A DNA stretch of 64,000 nucleotides from an uncultured Bacteroidales bacterium. Its GTDB lineage: Bacteria; Bacteroidota; Bacteroidia; Bacteroidales; UBA932. The notes beneath the pieces are model-generated. The model saw only the letters and a list, made by a program, of their open reading frames with translations, was not told the origin of the DNA and made no database searches. The stretch spans positions 1-64,000 of the forward strand of contig CAJONC010000019.1 of the NCBI GenBank assembly GCA_905235675.1, in the 5' to 3' direction. Both the position numbers and the translations under genes were made by a program. The first letter of the stretch is position 1; each line of letters opens with the position of its first letter. Below are positions 37,640 through 46,875 of the stretch, piece after piece.

Positions 37640-39427
37640 CTATGCGGGATCGGAATCGACGGTGAAGTGCTCGCGGGGGTTGCGGGCGCGGAATTCGGAA
37701 AGAATTCCGGCGAGGGTGGCCTTGCGGGCCATGTGGCTGCGGTCGCGGGGCAGGGTGATGCGTATCGTGCCGCCGAGTTCGCTGGGATGGAAACCATTCC
37801 TCTGCAGGCTTCCTTCAAGTTCCTGCGAGATGATTCCGGACGCGAAGTGTATATCGGTCAGCCTGGAAAATGGCGGAAGGTTGAACTGTTTTCTTTCGCC
37901 CATCAGAGGGCTTGCATCCTTTAATGAAAATACCTGATGCGAAGCCTGGTAACTCTGTATTACCAGCTTTGCAGGACAGCCCCTGAGCCTTTCCAGATAC
38001 TGGAAGGCCCTTTCGTCGGAACGGAAATCGCCGGCATCGAATAGGGCGTCCGCGCTGAGCATTGCAATCAGGTCGAAACTGCCGAGATCGGTTTTGGCTG
38101 CGGACGGAATTGTGAAAATGCTGACGCCTTCCATCCCGAGCCCTGCAAGGGCGGAGACGACATCTTCCTCCTTTTCAAAGCCGCGGATTATCGCAGTCTT
38201 CCCGTCTTTGGGTATGGCCTGCAACAGTTTGCGTGAGAACGGACCAATCACGCCGTTCTTGCGTTTTTCGGCCTTCATGTCCACGAAAATCTCCTGATGA
38301 CGGCCCTGTGCGGGAGCCGTGCTGATTCCGAAATATCTGCCGGTCTGCTCATTGTAAAGGCTTTCCAGCGAAGGGGAGTCCGTGCCGAGAATGACGGGGC
38401 AGGAATGTATCACCGACATCTTTACCGCGCAGTCGCGGGCATTGTAGCGGGGTGCGGTGTCGCCCTGCTTGTAGAAGGGGGACTGCTCGTTGTCCACTAT
38501 TATCAGGCCCAGGTCCCTGTGGGGCAGGAAGATGGAAGAACGCGTCCCTATCAGTACGTAAGGCCTGCCGGAACGTATGTCGTCGGCAATCCTGCGCCTT
38601 GCCGCCTGCGTAATCTGCGAATGGTGCACGAGGAGAAGCCCTCCGAATGCCGCTTCGAGCTCTTTCCGCAGTGCCGGAACAAGATCGGTCTCGTTCACGA
38701 GGATGAAGACGTTTCTCCCGCTTCGCAGCGTCTGCGCCACGGCATCCATATAATAAGTATTCCTTTCCCTGCCTTTCAGCAGCACCGGTTTGCCCTGATT
38801 CGTCAGCACAGGGCCTGAAACTGCGGGAATATCCTGCAGCAGCTTCGACCAGTCCGGCAAAGCGAGGCCGTCTTCTGAAAGGGAAGCAAGGCGGAGACTT
38901 GCGGCTTCAAGTTCTTCCGCAATCTTCGCCCTCTGCTCCGAAAGGCGCTGCATCACGCTTTCGGAATGCCTGCCTGCAAGTTCGGCATCCTTCGCCTCCA
39001 ACCTCCCTGAAAGCTTTTCAACTTTGGACTGCCAGAGTGAGATGGTGCGCTCCTGAAGCAGTTCCCTGCGCCGGCGCGACTTGGCTTCGCTTTCTTCCGA
39101 GGCGGTTTTAAGGCTTGGATAAGCCGCCTTGTACACTTCCCCGACTGTGCACAGGTAATATTTGGAAATGAATTTCCAGAGTTCAATTTCTTCCGCCGTT
39201 ATGGCAGGGAGCCCCGAATAAATGCTTTCGACGGGAAGAATCCTGGAAGCTTCTATTTCGGGGGCGGCATCGGCATCGCTCACTACGCCTATAAGCCTGC
39301 GGCCGGCGAATTTTACCTCCACTCGATCGCCCTCGCGGACGCTCCCGCCTCCTTCAGGGATATAATAACAAGGCTCCCACTCCAGGCGGAGTGGGAGTAT
39401 AAGCTTGATATATTGCCTTTCAGGCAA
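37640..39427 (-). CDS. priA: PriA-like primosomal protein lacking helicase and zinc-binding motifs
   Basis: PriA scaffold: LPLRLEWEPCYYIPEGGGSVREGDRVEVKFAGRRLIGVV, YVLIGTRSSIFLPHRDLGLIIVDNEQSPFYKQGDTAPRYNARDCAV, GTDSPSLES, C-terminal FTVDSDP. Walker A and CxxC motifs absent. Confidence 0.82.
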   Translation of the reverse strand: MPERQYIKLILPLRLEWEPCYYIPEGGGSVREGDRVEVKFAGRRLIGVVSDADAAPEIEASRILPVESIYSGLPAITAEEIELWKFISKYYLCTVGEVYKAAYPSLKTASEESEAKSRRRRELLQERTISLWQSKVEKLSGRLEAKDAELAGRHSESVMQRLSEQRAKIAEELEAASLRLASLSEDGLALPDWSKLLQDIPAVSGPVLTNQGKPVLLKGRERNTYYMDAVAQTLRSGRNVFILVNETDLVPALRKELEAAFGGLLLVHHSQITQAARRRIADDIRSGRPYVLIGTRSSIFLPHRDLGLIIVDNEQSPFYKQGDTAPRYNARDCAVKMSVIHSCPVILGTDSPSLESLYNEQTGRYFGISTAPAQGRHQEIFVDMKAEKRKNGVIGPFSRKLLQAIPKDGKTAIIRGFEKEEDVVSALAGLGMEGVSIFTIPSAAKTDLGSFDLIAMLSADALFDAGDFRSDERAFQYLERLRGCPAKLVIQSYQASHQVFSLKDASPLMGERKQFNLPPFSRLTDIHFASGIISQELEGSLQRNGFHPSELGGTIRITLPRDRSHMARKATLAGILSEFRARNPREHFTVDSDPA

Positions 39428-39434
39428 GGGAAAA

Positions 39435-40115
39435 CTATTTGAGCGTGCCGGCTTCGGCAGCCTTGATCATGTTCTCGTTGGCGGTCACATAAACCTCCAC
39501 GCGGCGGTTCTGGGCGCGTCCTTCAACAGTTTCGTTGCTTGCGATGGGAAGGTCGAAGGACTTGCCTTCGGCAACGATTTTGTTCTTGAGGCCTGCAGCC
39601 TTGAGGGTCTTTTCGACCGCGTCCGCGCGCTGCTGGGAAATTTTCTGGTTGTATTCGGCGGTGCCGGTCTTGTCGGCGTGGCCCCAGATGGTGATGTCGG
39701 TGTCGGGGAGGTCAGTCATGGCTTCCGCAAACTGCTGGAGGGATTTCTGTGCATCGGGGCTGATGGTGGTGCTGTTGGTGTTGAAGAGGATTCCGTTCTC
39801 GAAGGTGACGCGGATGGCCTGGAGTCCGTTGATTTCGAAGGTTTCAACCTTGGCGGCTTCGAGGGCGGCAAGTTCTTCGGCCTTCTTGTCCATCTTGTTG
39901 CCGATGATGGCGCCGGTGGTTCCGCCTACAGCGGTACCTGCTGCCGCTCCGATGGCGGCTGACTTGACATCGCCACCGATCAGATAACCGAGGGCAGCGC
40001 CTGCGATGGCTCCGCCGGAAGCTCCGATGGCAGTTCCCTTGACGGCGTTGTTAAGAGAAGAGCAACTGGAGAAGATAACTGCTCCACAAAGTGCAAAAGC
40101 TAAAATTTTTTTCAT
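39435..40115 (-). CDS. OmpA-family lipoprotein with glycine-zipper N-terminal segment
   Basis: GASGGAIAGAALGYLIGGDVKSAAIGAAAGTAVGGTTGAIIG and OmpA motif ITIWGHADKTGTAEYNQKISQQRADAVEKTL...NRRVEVYV. Confidence 0.9.
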   Translation of the reverse strand: MKKILAFALCGAVIFSSCSSLNNAVKGTAIGASGGAIAGAALGYLIGGDVKSAAIGAAAGTAVGGTTGAIIGNKMDKKAEELAALEAAKVETFEINGLQAIRVTFENGILFNTNSTTISPDAQKSLQQFAEAMTDLPDTDITIWGHADKTGTAEYNQKISQQRADAVEKTLKAAGLKNKIVAEGKSFDLPIASNETVEGRAQNRRVEVYVTANENMIKAAEAGTLK

Positions 40116-40223
40116 AATCTGTAATTGTATTAGAATTAAAAATGTGTCAGCTTTATCCCTGCAATTATAGTCATAATTGACGGATTTTGCAAGTATGCGC
40201 GAAACAGAAAATCAAATAGTATA

Positions 40224-40262
40224 AATATTCAGTTGAATATTCTGGAATTTTGTATAATTTTG
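40224..40262 (+). promoter_or_regulatory. carA promoter region: 18-bp palindrome overlapping -33, and -7 TAATTTTG
   Basis: aatattca-gt-tgaatatt (40224-40241); GTTG 40232-40235; TAATTTTG 40255-40262, 19-nt spacer. Confidence 0.6.
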
Positions 40263-40283
40263 TAAAACAATACAGGGTAGTGT

Positions 40284-41363
40284 ATGTCAGAAAAATCCAA
40301 AAAAGCCATTCTTGCCCTTTCCGACGGAAGTGTTTTTGAGGGATATTCCTTCGGTTGGAACGATGCCTGTTCGGGCGAGGTGGTGTTTTCCACCGCAATG
40401 GTGGGTTATCCCGAAAGCCTTACCGATCCTTCTTACAGCGGACAGATACTCTGCGCAAGTTATCCCCTGATAGGAAATTACGGGGTGCCTGCCGACGAGC
40501 AGGACGAAAACGGAATTTCCAGGGCGTTCGAATCTGAGAAAATCTGGGTAAAGGGGCTTATAATCAGCGATTATTCGGCAAGTTTCAGCCATTGGGATGC
40601 AGTTCGCAGCCTGGACGCCTGGCTGAAGGAGCAGAAAATTCCCGGCATCTATGGCATAGATACCAGGGCGCTTACCAAGCTTCTGCGCGAAAAAGGTTCA
40701 ATGCTCGGACAGATAATCCCGGAAGGTGCGGGCGCGCAGTCCGTACTCTACGATCCCGGAGTGGAAAACCAGCTGGAGATAGTGTCCTGCAGGGAACCCA
40801 TATTTTACGGGGACGGATCCAAGACCGTCGTCCTGGTCGACTGCGGCGTAAAGCACAACATACTCCGCTGTCTGCTCGGGCTTGGCGTAAGGGTGGTCCG
40901 CGTACCCTGGGATTATGATTTCAGCACTGTCGACTACGACGGACTCTTCATCTCCAACGGACCCGGAAACCCCGAACTCTGCGGCCCCGCCATAGCGCAT
41001 ATACGCGAGGCGATGGGGGAGGACAGGCCCATCTTCGGGATATGTATGGGAAACCAGCTCCTCGCCCGTGCCGCGGGGGCTTCCACATATAAACTTAAAT
41101 ACGGTCACCGCGGGCACAACCAGCCGGTGAGGATGGTGGGAAGCAAGCGCTGTTTCGTCACCTCCCAGAACCACGGCTACGCCGTCGACGACAAGACTCT
41201 CGGCCCCGACTGGGATGCCTGGTTCGTGAATATGAACGACGGCTCCAACGAAGGCATACGCCACCGCAGCAAGCCTTTCTTCTCGGTGCAGTTCCATCCC
41301 GAGGCTTCCAGCGGCCCCACCGACACACGTTATCTGTTTGACGAATTCAAATCTTTGCTATGA
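40284..41363 (+). CDS. carA: Carbamoyl-phosphate synthase small subunit
   Basis: LALSDGSVFEGYSFG, IFGICMGNQLLARAAGA, SVQFHPEASSGPTDT. Confidence 0.95.
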   Translation: MSEKSKKAILALSDGSVFEGYSFGWNDACSGEVVFSTAMVGYPESLTDPSYSGQILCASYPLIGNYGVPADEQDENGISRAFESEKIWVKGLIISDYSASFSHWDAVRSLDAWLKEQKIPGIYGIDTRALTKLLREKGSMLGQIIPEGAGAQSVLYDPGVENQLEIVSCREPIFYGDGSKTVVLVDCGVKHNILRCLLGLGVRVVRVPWDYDFSTVDYDGLFISNGPGNPELCGPAIAHIREAMGEDRPIFGICMGNQLLARAAGASTYKLKYGHRGHNQPVRMVGSKRCFVTSQNHGYAVDDKTLGPDWDAWFVNMNDGSNEGIRHRSKPFFSVQFHPEASSGPTDTRYLFDEFKSLL

Positions 41364-44300
41364 AAAAAGTTCTGCTCCTCGGATCCGGAGCTCTCAAGAT
41401 AGGACAGGCCGGAGAATTTGACTATAGCGGCAGCCAGGCCCTCAAAGCCCTCAGGGAAGAGGGCGTGGAGACGGTGCTGCTAAATCCCAATATCGCCACC
41501 GTGCAGACCTCGGAAGGCTCTGCCGACAAAATTTACTTCCTTCCCGTGACGCCGGAATACGCCACCAGGGTGATAGAAAAAGAGCGTCCCGATGGTATAC
41601 TCCTTTCGTTCGGAGGCCAGACTGCGCTGAATTGCGGCGTTGAGCTCTACCGCAGCGGAGTATTGGACAAATACGGCGTGCAGGTGCTCGGAACCCCTGT
41701 CCGGACCATAGAAGATACCGAAGACCGCGAGCGTTTCGTGGCCCGTCTGGACGAGATAGGGGTGAAGACCATCAGTTCCCATCCCGCCTCCGACAAGGCT
41801 GAAGCCCTGGCGGCGGCAAACAGCCTGGGTTATCCTGTGATAGTCCGTGCCGCCTATGCACTCGGAGGACTCGGTTCCGGTTTTGCGTCCAACGACGAAG
41901 AACTGTCAGAGCTCTGCGACAAAGCCTTCTCCTTCTCCCCGCAGGTACTGGTGGAGAAGAGCCTGAAGGGATGGAAGGAAATAGAATACGAGGTGGTGCG
42001 CGACTGCTATGGCAACAGCGTCACCATCTGCAATATGGAAAATTTCGACCCTCTCGGGATACATACCGGCGAAAGCATAGTTGTGGCCCCTTCGCAGACG
42101 CTCTCCAACAAGGATTACCATTATCTGCGCGAGCTGTCGCTTCGCATCGTGGGACATCTCGGAATAGTGGGAGAATGCAATGTCCAGTATGCCTACGACC
42201 CCGATTCCACCGACTACCGCGTGATAGAGGTGAACGCCCGCCTGAGCCGTTCTTCGGCCCTTGCATCCAAGGCTACCGGATATCCTCTCGCCGCAGTGGC
42301 GGCCAAGCTCAGCCTGGGTTACGGCCTCTTCGACCTTACCAACCCTGTGACCGGCAGCACCCCTGCCTTCTTTGAACCCGCACTCGACTACATCGTATGC
42401 AAGATTCCCCGCTGGGATCTGGGCAAATTCACCGGCGTGTCGCACAAGATAGGTACCGGAATGAAGTCGGTGGGTGAAGTGATGGCGATAGGACGCAGTT
42501 TCGAGGAAGCCATACAGAAGGGCCTGCGCATGATAGGCCAGGGAAGCAAGGGCTTCATCGGAAATGCACCCTATGAAGGAGATATAGTAAGTGCGCTTGA
42601 AGAGCCGACCGACAGGCGCATCTTCATAGTCGCGGACGCCTTGCAGAGGGGGATGAGCACCGAAGAAATTCACGCCCATACCGGAATCGACCTCTGGTTC
42701 CTCGACAAACTTGCGGGTATTTGCGAGACCGCAAAGGAACTCTCTGCGGTGAAGTCTCCGGCTGCTCCGGACCCCGAACTGCTGCTCAAGGCGAAACGCC
42801 AGGGATTCTCCGACCTTCAGATAGCGGAGGCTACCGGAAGCAGCGAGGATGCTGTAAGGGCGTACCGCAAGTCATTGGGCATCAGGCCGGTAGTAAAGCA
42901 GATAGATACCCTCGCGGCGGAATTCCCCGCAGTGACGAATTACCTTTATCTGACTTATAACGGCAGCGAAAATGACATTCCTTCACAGTCGGACGGCAAA
43001 TCGGTGATCGTGCTCGGATCGGGTGCCTACCGCATAGGCAGTTCCGTGGAATTCGACTGGTGTTCAGTGACTTCGCTGAATGAAGTGAAGCGCAACGGCT
43101 GGAGGGGAGTGATGATAAATTACAATCCGGAAACCGTTTCCACCGACTATGACAGCTGCGACCGCCTCTATTTCGAGGAACTCAGTTTCGAAAGGGTGAT
43201 GGATATCATCGATGTGGAGAATCCTCACGGAGTGATAGTTTCCGTAGGCGGGCAGATTCCCAACAATCTCGCCCTCCGCCTGCACGAAAACAGAATTCCC
43301 ATACTCGGCACCTCTGCCATAGATATAGACAGGGCGGAAGACCGTCACAAGTTCTCGGCTGTCGTGGACGCCCTCGGGGTGGACCAGCCTGAATGGACTG
43401 AAGTCACCGATCTGGCGGGAGTTGAGGAATTTATCGACAGGGTGGGCTATCCGGTGCTCGTCAGGCCTTCCTATGTGCTTTCCGGCGCCGCAATGAATGT
43501 ATGCTACGACAGCAGCAAGCTTGAAGAAGTGCTTTCCAAGGCGGCTGAAGTGTCGCAGGAGCATCCCGTAGTGCTGAGCAAATTCATCTCCAAGTGCAAG
43601 GAGGTGGAATTCGACGCAGTTGCTGACGGAGGAAAGATCCTGGCCTATGCAATCTCGGAGCATGTGGAATTCGCGGGGGTGCATTCCGGGGATGCCACGA
43701 TAGTGTTCCCCGCCCAGAAACTCTACGTCGAGACGGTGCGCAGGATCAAAAAGTCCGCGGAAAAAGTCGCGGCGGAGCTTCATATAACCGGTCCCTTCAA
43801 CATCCAGTTCCTCGCCAAGGAAAATGCGGTGAAGGTCATAGAGTGCAACCTGCGTGCATCGCGAAGCTTCCCCTTCGTGTCCAAAGTGCTTAAAATCAAC
43901 TTTATAGAGCTTGCCACAAGGGCTATGCTCGGACTTCATCCAAGTGCCCCGCAGGTGGACCTGTTCGACCTTCCCTATGTAGGGGTGAAGGCTTCGCAGT
44001 TCTCGTTTGCAAGGCTCCAGGGGGCGGATCCCCTGCACGGAGTGGACATGGCTTCGACCGGAGAGGCCGCATGCCTGGCGACGGAGGTGGACGATGCGGT
44101 GCTGAAGGCTCTTGAGGCGGTGGGAAATGAAGTGAAGGGCAGGAAAGTGCTGATATCGTCCGGCAACGCCATACAGAAGGCGGAACTGCTGCCTGCCTGC
44201 CGGCTTCTTGCTGAGAACGGATATGAGATTTATGCGACCGAAGGCAGCTGGAGGTATCTGTACGAAAACGGAATAGCCACAAAGATGGCCCTGTGGCCTT

Positions 44301-44560
44301 CGGAAAACGAAAACAAAGTGATGTTGGGGACCTTCCCCCAGGCCCTCGACCTTATCCGTTCACACGAAGTGGATATGGTTATCAATATCCCGAAGAACTT
44401 CTCCGAGCAGGAACTCAAGGCCGGATATATCATCCGCCGTACGGCCGTAGACAGCAATGTACCCCTGTTTACCGACATCAGGCTTGCATCTGCATTCATA
44501 CGTTCATTATGCTCCCTGGACCGTTCAGAGCTTGAGATAAAGTCCTGGGACGAATACTGA
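41360..44560 (+). CDS. carB: Carbamoyl-phosphate synthase large subunit
   Basis: GSGALKIGQAGEFDYSGSQA, duplicated ATP-grasp halves, GSGAYRIGSSVEFDWCSV, MGS-like C-terminus. Confidence 0.96.
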   Translation: MKKVLLLGSGALKIGQAGEFDYSGSQALKALREEGVETVLLNPNIATVQTSEGSADKIYFLPVTPEYATRVIEKERPDGILLSFGGQTALNCGVELYRSGVLDKYGVQVLGTPVRTIEDTEDRERFVARLDEIGVKTISSHPASDKAEALAAANSLGYPVIVRAAYALGGLGSGFASNDEELSELCDKAFSFSPQVLVEKSLKGWKEIEYEVVRDCYGNSVTICNMENFDPLGIHTGESIVVAPSQTLSNKDYHYLRELSLRIVGHLGIVGECNVQYAYDPDSTDYRVIEVNARLSRSSALASKATGYPLAAVAAKLSLGYGLFDLTNPVTGSTPAFFEPALDYIVCKIPRWDLGKFTGVSHKIGTGMKSVGEVMAIGRSFEEAIQKGLRMIGQGSKGFIGNAPYEGDIVSALEEPTDRRIFIVADALQRGMSTEEIHAHTGIDLWFLDKLAGICETAKELSAVKSPAAPDPELLLKAKRQGFSDLQIAEATGSSEDAVRAYRKSLGIRPVVKQIDTLAAEFPAVTNYLYLTYNGSENDIPSQSDGKSVIVLGSGAYRIGSSVEFDWCSVTSLNEVKRNGWRGVMINYNPETVSTDYDSCDRLYFEELSFERVMDIIDVENPHGVIVSVGGQIPNNLALRLHENRIPILGTSAIDIDRAEDRHKFSAVVDALGVDQPEWTEVTDLAGVEEFIDRVGYPVLVRPSYVLSGAAMNVCYDSSKLEEVLSKAAEVSQEHPVVLSKFISKCKEVEFDAVADGGKILAYAISEHVEFAGVHSGDATIVFPAQKLYVETVRRIKKSAEKVAAELHITGPFNIQFLAKENAVKVIECNLRASRSFPFVSKVLKINFIELATRAMLGLHPSAPQVDLFDLPYVGVKASQFSFARLQGADPLHGVDMASTGEAACLATEVDDAVLKALEAVGNEVKGRKVLISSGNAIQKAELLPACRLLAENGYEIYATEGSWRYLYENGIATKMALWPSENENKVMLGTFPQALDLIRSHEVDMVINIPKNFSEQELKAGYIIRRTAVDSNVPLFTDIRLASAFIRSLCSLDRSELEIKSWDEY

Positions 44561-44562
44561 CA

Positions 44563-44614
44563 TGTATAATTATTCAGAAATATTTGCATTTTTGAATAAT
44601 TATTAATTACTTTG
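44563..44614 (+). promoter_or_regulatory. argR promoter with two ARG-box-like operators
   Basis: TGTATAATTATTCA (44563-44576), TGAATAATTATTAA (44593-44606); -33 TTTG 44583-44586, -7 TTACTTTG 44607-44614 (20-nt spacer). Confidence 0.7.
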
Positions 44615-44633
44615 CATCGTTAGTTATTAGATA

Positions 44634-45095
44634 ATGGATAAAAAATCAAGACAGCGGATAATCCGTGACGTCATCTCGAAGGAAGCAATCCAGAGTCAGG
44701 AAGAACTCCAGGCAAGGGTTGCCTCCTTTGGCGTTGCCGCCACCCAGGCAACACTGTCGCGGGACCTCAAGGAACTTGGGGTTACCAAGCAGCATCTGCC
44801 AGGAACGGGCTATAAATATGTATTGAACAAAAGTGTGAACAACGGCGGAACCGGAGGCGTTTCGGGGGTGGTAAGCATAGAATTTCTCGGCACCCAGGCC
44901 GTCATCCGCACAATTCCCGGTTATGCGGGCGCCGTCGCGTCGCAGATTGATGCTGCCGCCCTCAGGGAAGTCGCCGGAACCATCGCGGGCGACGACACGG
45001 TTCTCCTGATGCTGCGTCCGTCGTACAAAAAAGCAGGGGTGCTGCACAGCCTTGCATCCGTAATTCCCGATATTGAAGTCAAAGTTTTGGAATAA
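44634..45095 (+). CDS. argR: Arginine repressor
   Basis: IQSQEELQARVASFGVAATQATLSRDLKELGVTK; C-terminal IRTIPGYAGAVASQIDAAALREVAGTIAGDDTVLLML. Confidence 0.93.
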   Translation: MDKKSRQRIIRDVISKEAIQSQEELQARVASFGVAATQATLSRDLKELGVTKQHLPGTGYKYVLNKSVNNGGTGGVSGVVSIEFLGTQAVIRTIPGYAGAVASQIDAAALREVAGTIAGDDTVLLMLRPSYKKAGVLHSLASVIPDIEVKVLE

Positions 45096-45099
45096 AGAT

Positions 45100-46875
45100 A
45101 TGAATAATGTTACAGTTTCGGTAGCTACCGAAGAACACCTCAAGTATGTAGAAGAGATTCTGAAAACCATTGAAGATGCCGCCCGCGTCCGCGGAACGGG
45201 TATAGCCCGCCGCCGCAGCGAATATGTGGAAAGCAAGATCAAGGAAGGGAAAGCCATCATCGCCATGGACGGCGACAAGTTCGTGGGTTTCTGCTACATA
45301 GAATGCTGGGAGAATGAGAGTTTCGTGGCTAATTCCGGCCTTATAGTAAAGGAGGAATACCGCGGACAGGGTATAGCCAAACGCATCAAGAAGGCTGCTT
45401 TCGAACTTTCGGAACAGAAATTCCCCGGTGCGAAGATTTTCGGCCTTACCACCGGAGCCGCGGTGATGAAGATAAATACCGAACTCGGATACCATCCCGT
45501 CACCTTCGCCGACCTTACCACCGACCCCAAGTTCTGGAAGGGCTGCGAGAGCTGCGTGAACTACGACATACTCTGCCGCAACAATTTCACCCGCTGCCTC
45601 TGCACCGGAATGCTCTACGACCCCGCGAAGCACGGTACGGACGCAAAGACTGCGGACGGCAAGAAGAAGAAGGTCGTAGTGGCATTCAGCGGCGGCCTGG
45701 ACACTTCCTTTACCGTAATGTACCTTACCCGCCAGGGCTATGAAGTGTATGCCGCCTGCGCCAATACAGGAGGTTTCTCCGAAGAGCAGCTGAAGACCAA
45801 CGAGGAGAACGCCTACAAGCTGGGCGCAGTCAAATACGTGACCCTCGACGTCACTGAGGAGTATTACGAAAAGAGCATCAGGTACATGGTGTACGGAAAT
45901 GTGCTCCGCAATGGCACTTATCCCATCTCCGTCTCGTCCGAACGCATCTTCCAGGCCCTCGCGATCGCCCGCTACGCCAAGAAGATAGGGGCGGATGCTA
46001 TCGCCCACGGATCCACCGGCGCCGGCAACGACCAGGTGCGCTTCGACATGACCTTCCTCGTGGCGGCCCCCGGCATAGAAATCATCACGCTTACCCGCGA
46101 CCTGGCTCTCAGCCGTGAATTCGAGGTGGATTACCTGAACAACCACGGCTTCCCCGCCGACTTCAAGAAACTCAAGTATTCCTATAATATAGGCCTCTGG
46201 GGCACCTCCATCTGCGGAGGCGAGATCCTGGATTCAACCCGGGGCCTGCCCGAAAGCGCCTACCTCAAGCAGGTGGTGAAGGAGGGGAGCGAGACCATCT
46301 CCCTGCACTTCGAAAAGGGCGTGCTCGACGGCGTGAACGGAGAGAAATTCACTGACGGCCCCGCCGCCGTCCGCAAGGTTGAGGAGATAGCTTCGGCCTA
46401 CGGAATAGGACGCGACATGCACGTGGGCGACACCATCATAGGCATCAAGGGAAGGGTAGGCTTCGAAGCCGCCGCTCCCATGCTAATCATAGCCGCGCAC
46501 AAGTTCCTTGAGAAATTCACCCTCAGCAAGTGGCAGCAGTACTGGAAAGACCAGGTGGCAAACTGGTACGGGATGTTCCTGCACGAGAGCCAGTATCTCG
46601 AGCCCGTGATGCGCGACATAGAGGCCATGCTCGAAAGCAGCCAGCGCAACGTTACCGGAACCGTCACAATGCTGCTGCGTCCCTACGGCTTCGAGACCAT
46701 AGGTGTCGACAGCCCCAACGACCTTGTGAAGAACAAGCTGGGCGAGTACGGAGAGATGCAGAAAGGCTGGACTTCGGAAGATGCCAAGGGCTTTATCAAG
46801 GTGACTTCGACGCCTTTGCGCGCGTATTACCTTGCCCATCCGGAAGAAGCCGAAGAACTCGAGAAGGAAATATGA
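45100..46875 (+). CDS. argG: GNAT N-acyltransferase fused to argininosuccinate synthase
   Basis: N-terminal GNAT (VANSGLIVKEEYRGQGIAKRIKKAAFELS...KINTELGYHPVTF), linker AKHGTDAKTADGKKKK, then ArgG VVVAFSGGLDTSFTVMYL...HGSTGAGNDQVRFD. Confidence 0.93.
   Translation: MNNVTVSVATEEHLKYVEEILKTIEDAARVRGTGIARRRSEYVESKIKEGKAIIAMDGDKFVGFCYIECWENESFVANSGLIVKEEYRGQGIAKRIKKAAFELSEQKFPGAKIFGLTTGAAVMKINTELGYHPVTFADLTTDPKFWKGCESCVNYDILCRNNFTRCLCTGMLYDPAKHGTDAKTADGKKKKVVVAFSGGLDTSFTVMYLTRQGYEVYAACANTGGFSEEQLKTNEENAYKLGAVKYVTLDVTEEYYEKSIRYMVYGNVLRNGTYPISVSSERIFQALAIARYAKKIGADAIAHGSTGAGNDQVRFDMTFLVAAPGIEIITLTRDLALSREFEVDYLNNHGFPADFKKLKYSYNIGLWGTSICGGEILDSTRGLPESAYLKQVVKEGSETISLHFEKGVLDGVNGEKFTDGPAAVRKVEEIASAYGIGRDMHVGDTIIGIKGRVGFEAAAPMLIIAAHKFLEKFTLSKWQQYWKDQVANWYGMFLHESQYLEPVMRDIEAMLESSQRNVTGTVTMLLRPYGFETIGVDSPNDLVKNKLGEYGEMQKGWTSEDAKGFIKVTSTPLRAYYLAHPEEAEELEKEI

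Noticed and set aside
43064-44038. 324-codon minus-strand ORF opposite carB
   Set aside because: Antisense shadow of carB; no domain.
45079-46146. 355-codon minus-strand ORF opposite the GNAT::argG gene
   Set aside because: Antisense shadow; composition mirrors sense codon usage.
46530-46871. Upstream extension of the argC ORF
   Set aside because: Overlaps the argG coding region in another frame; the real ArgC N-terminus (MIRVGIIGAAGYTAGELIRIL) starts at 46872.
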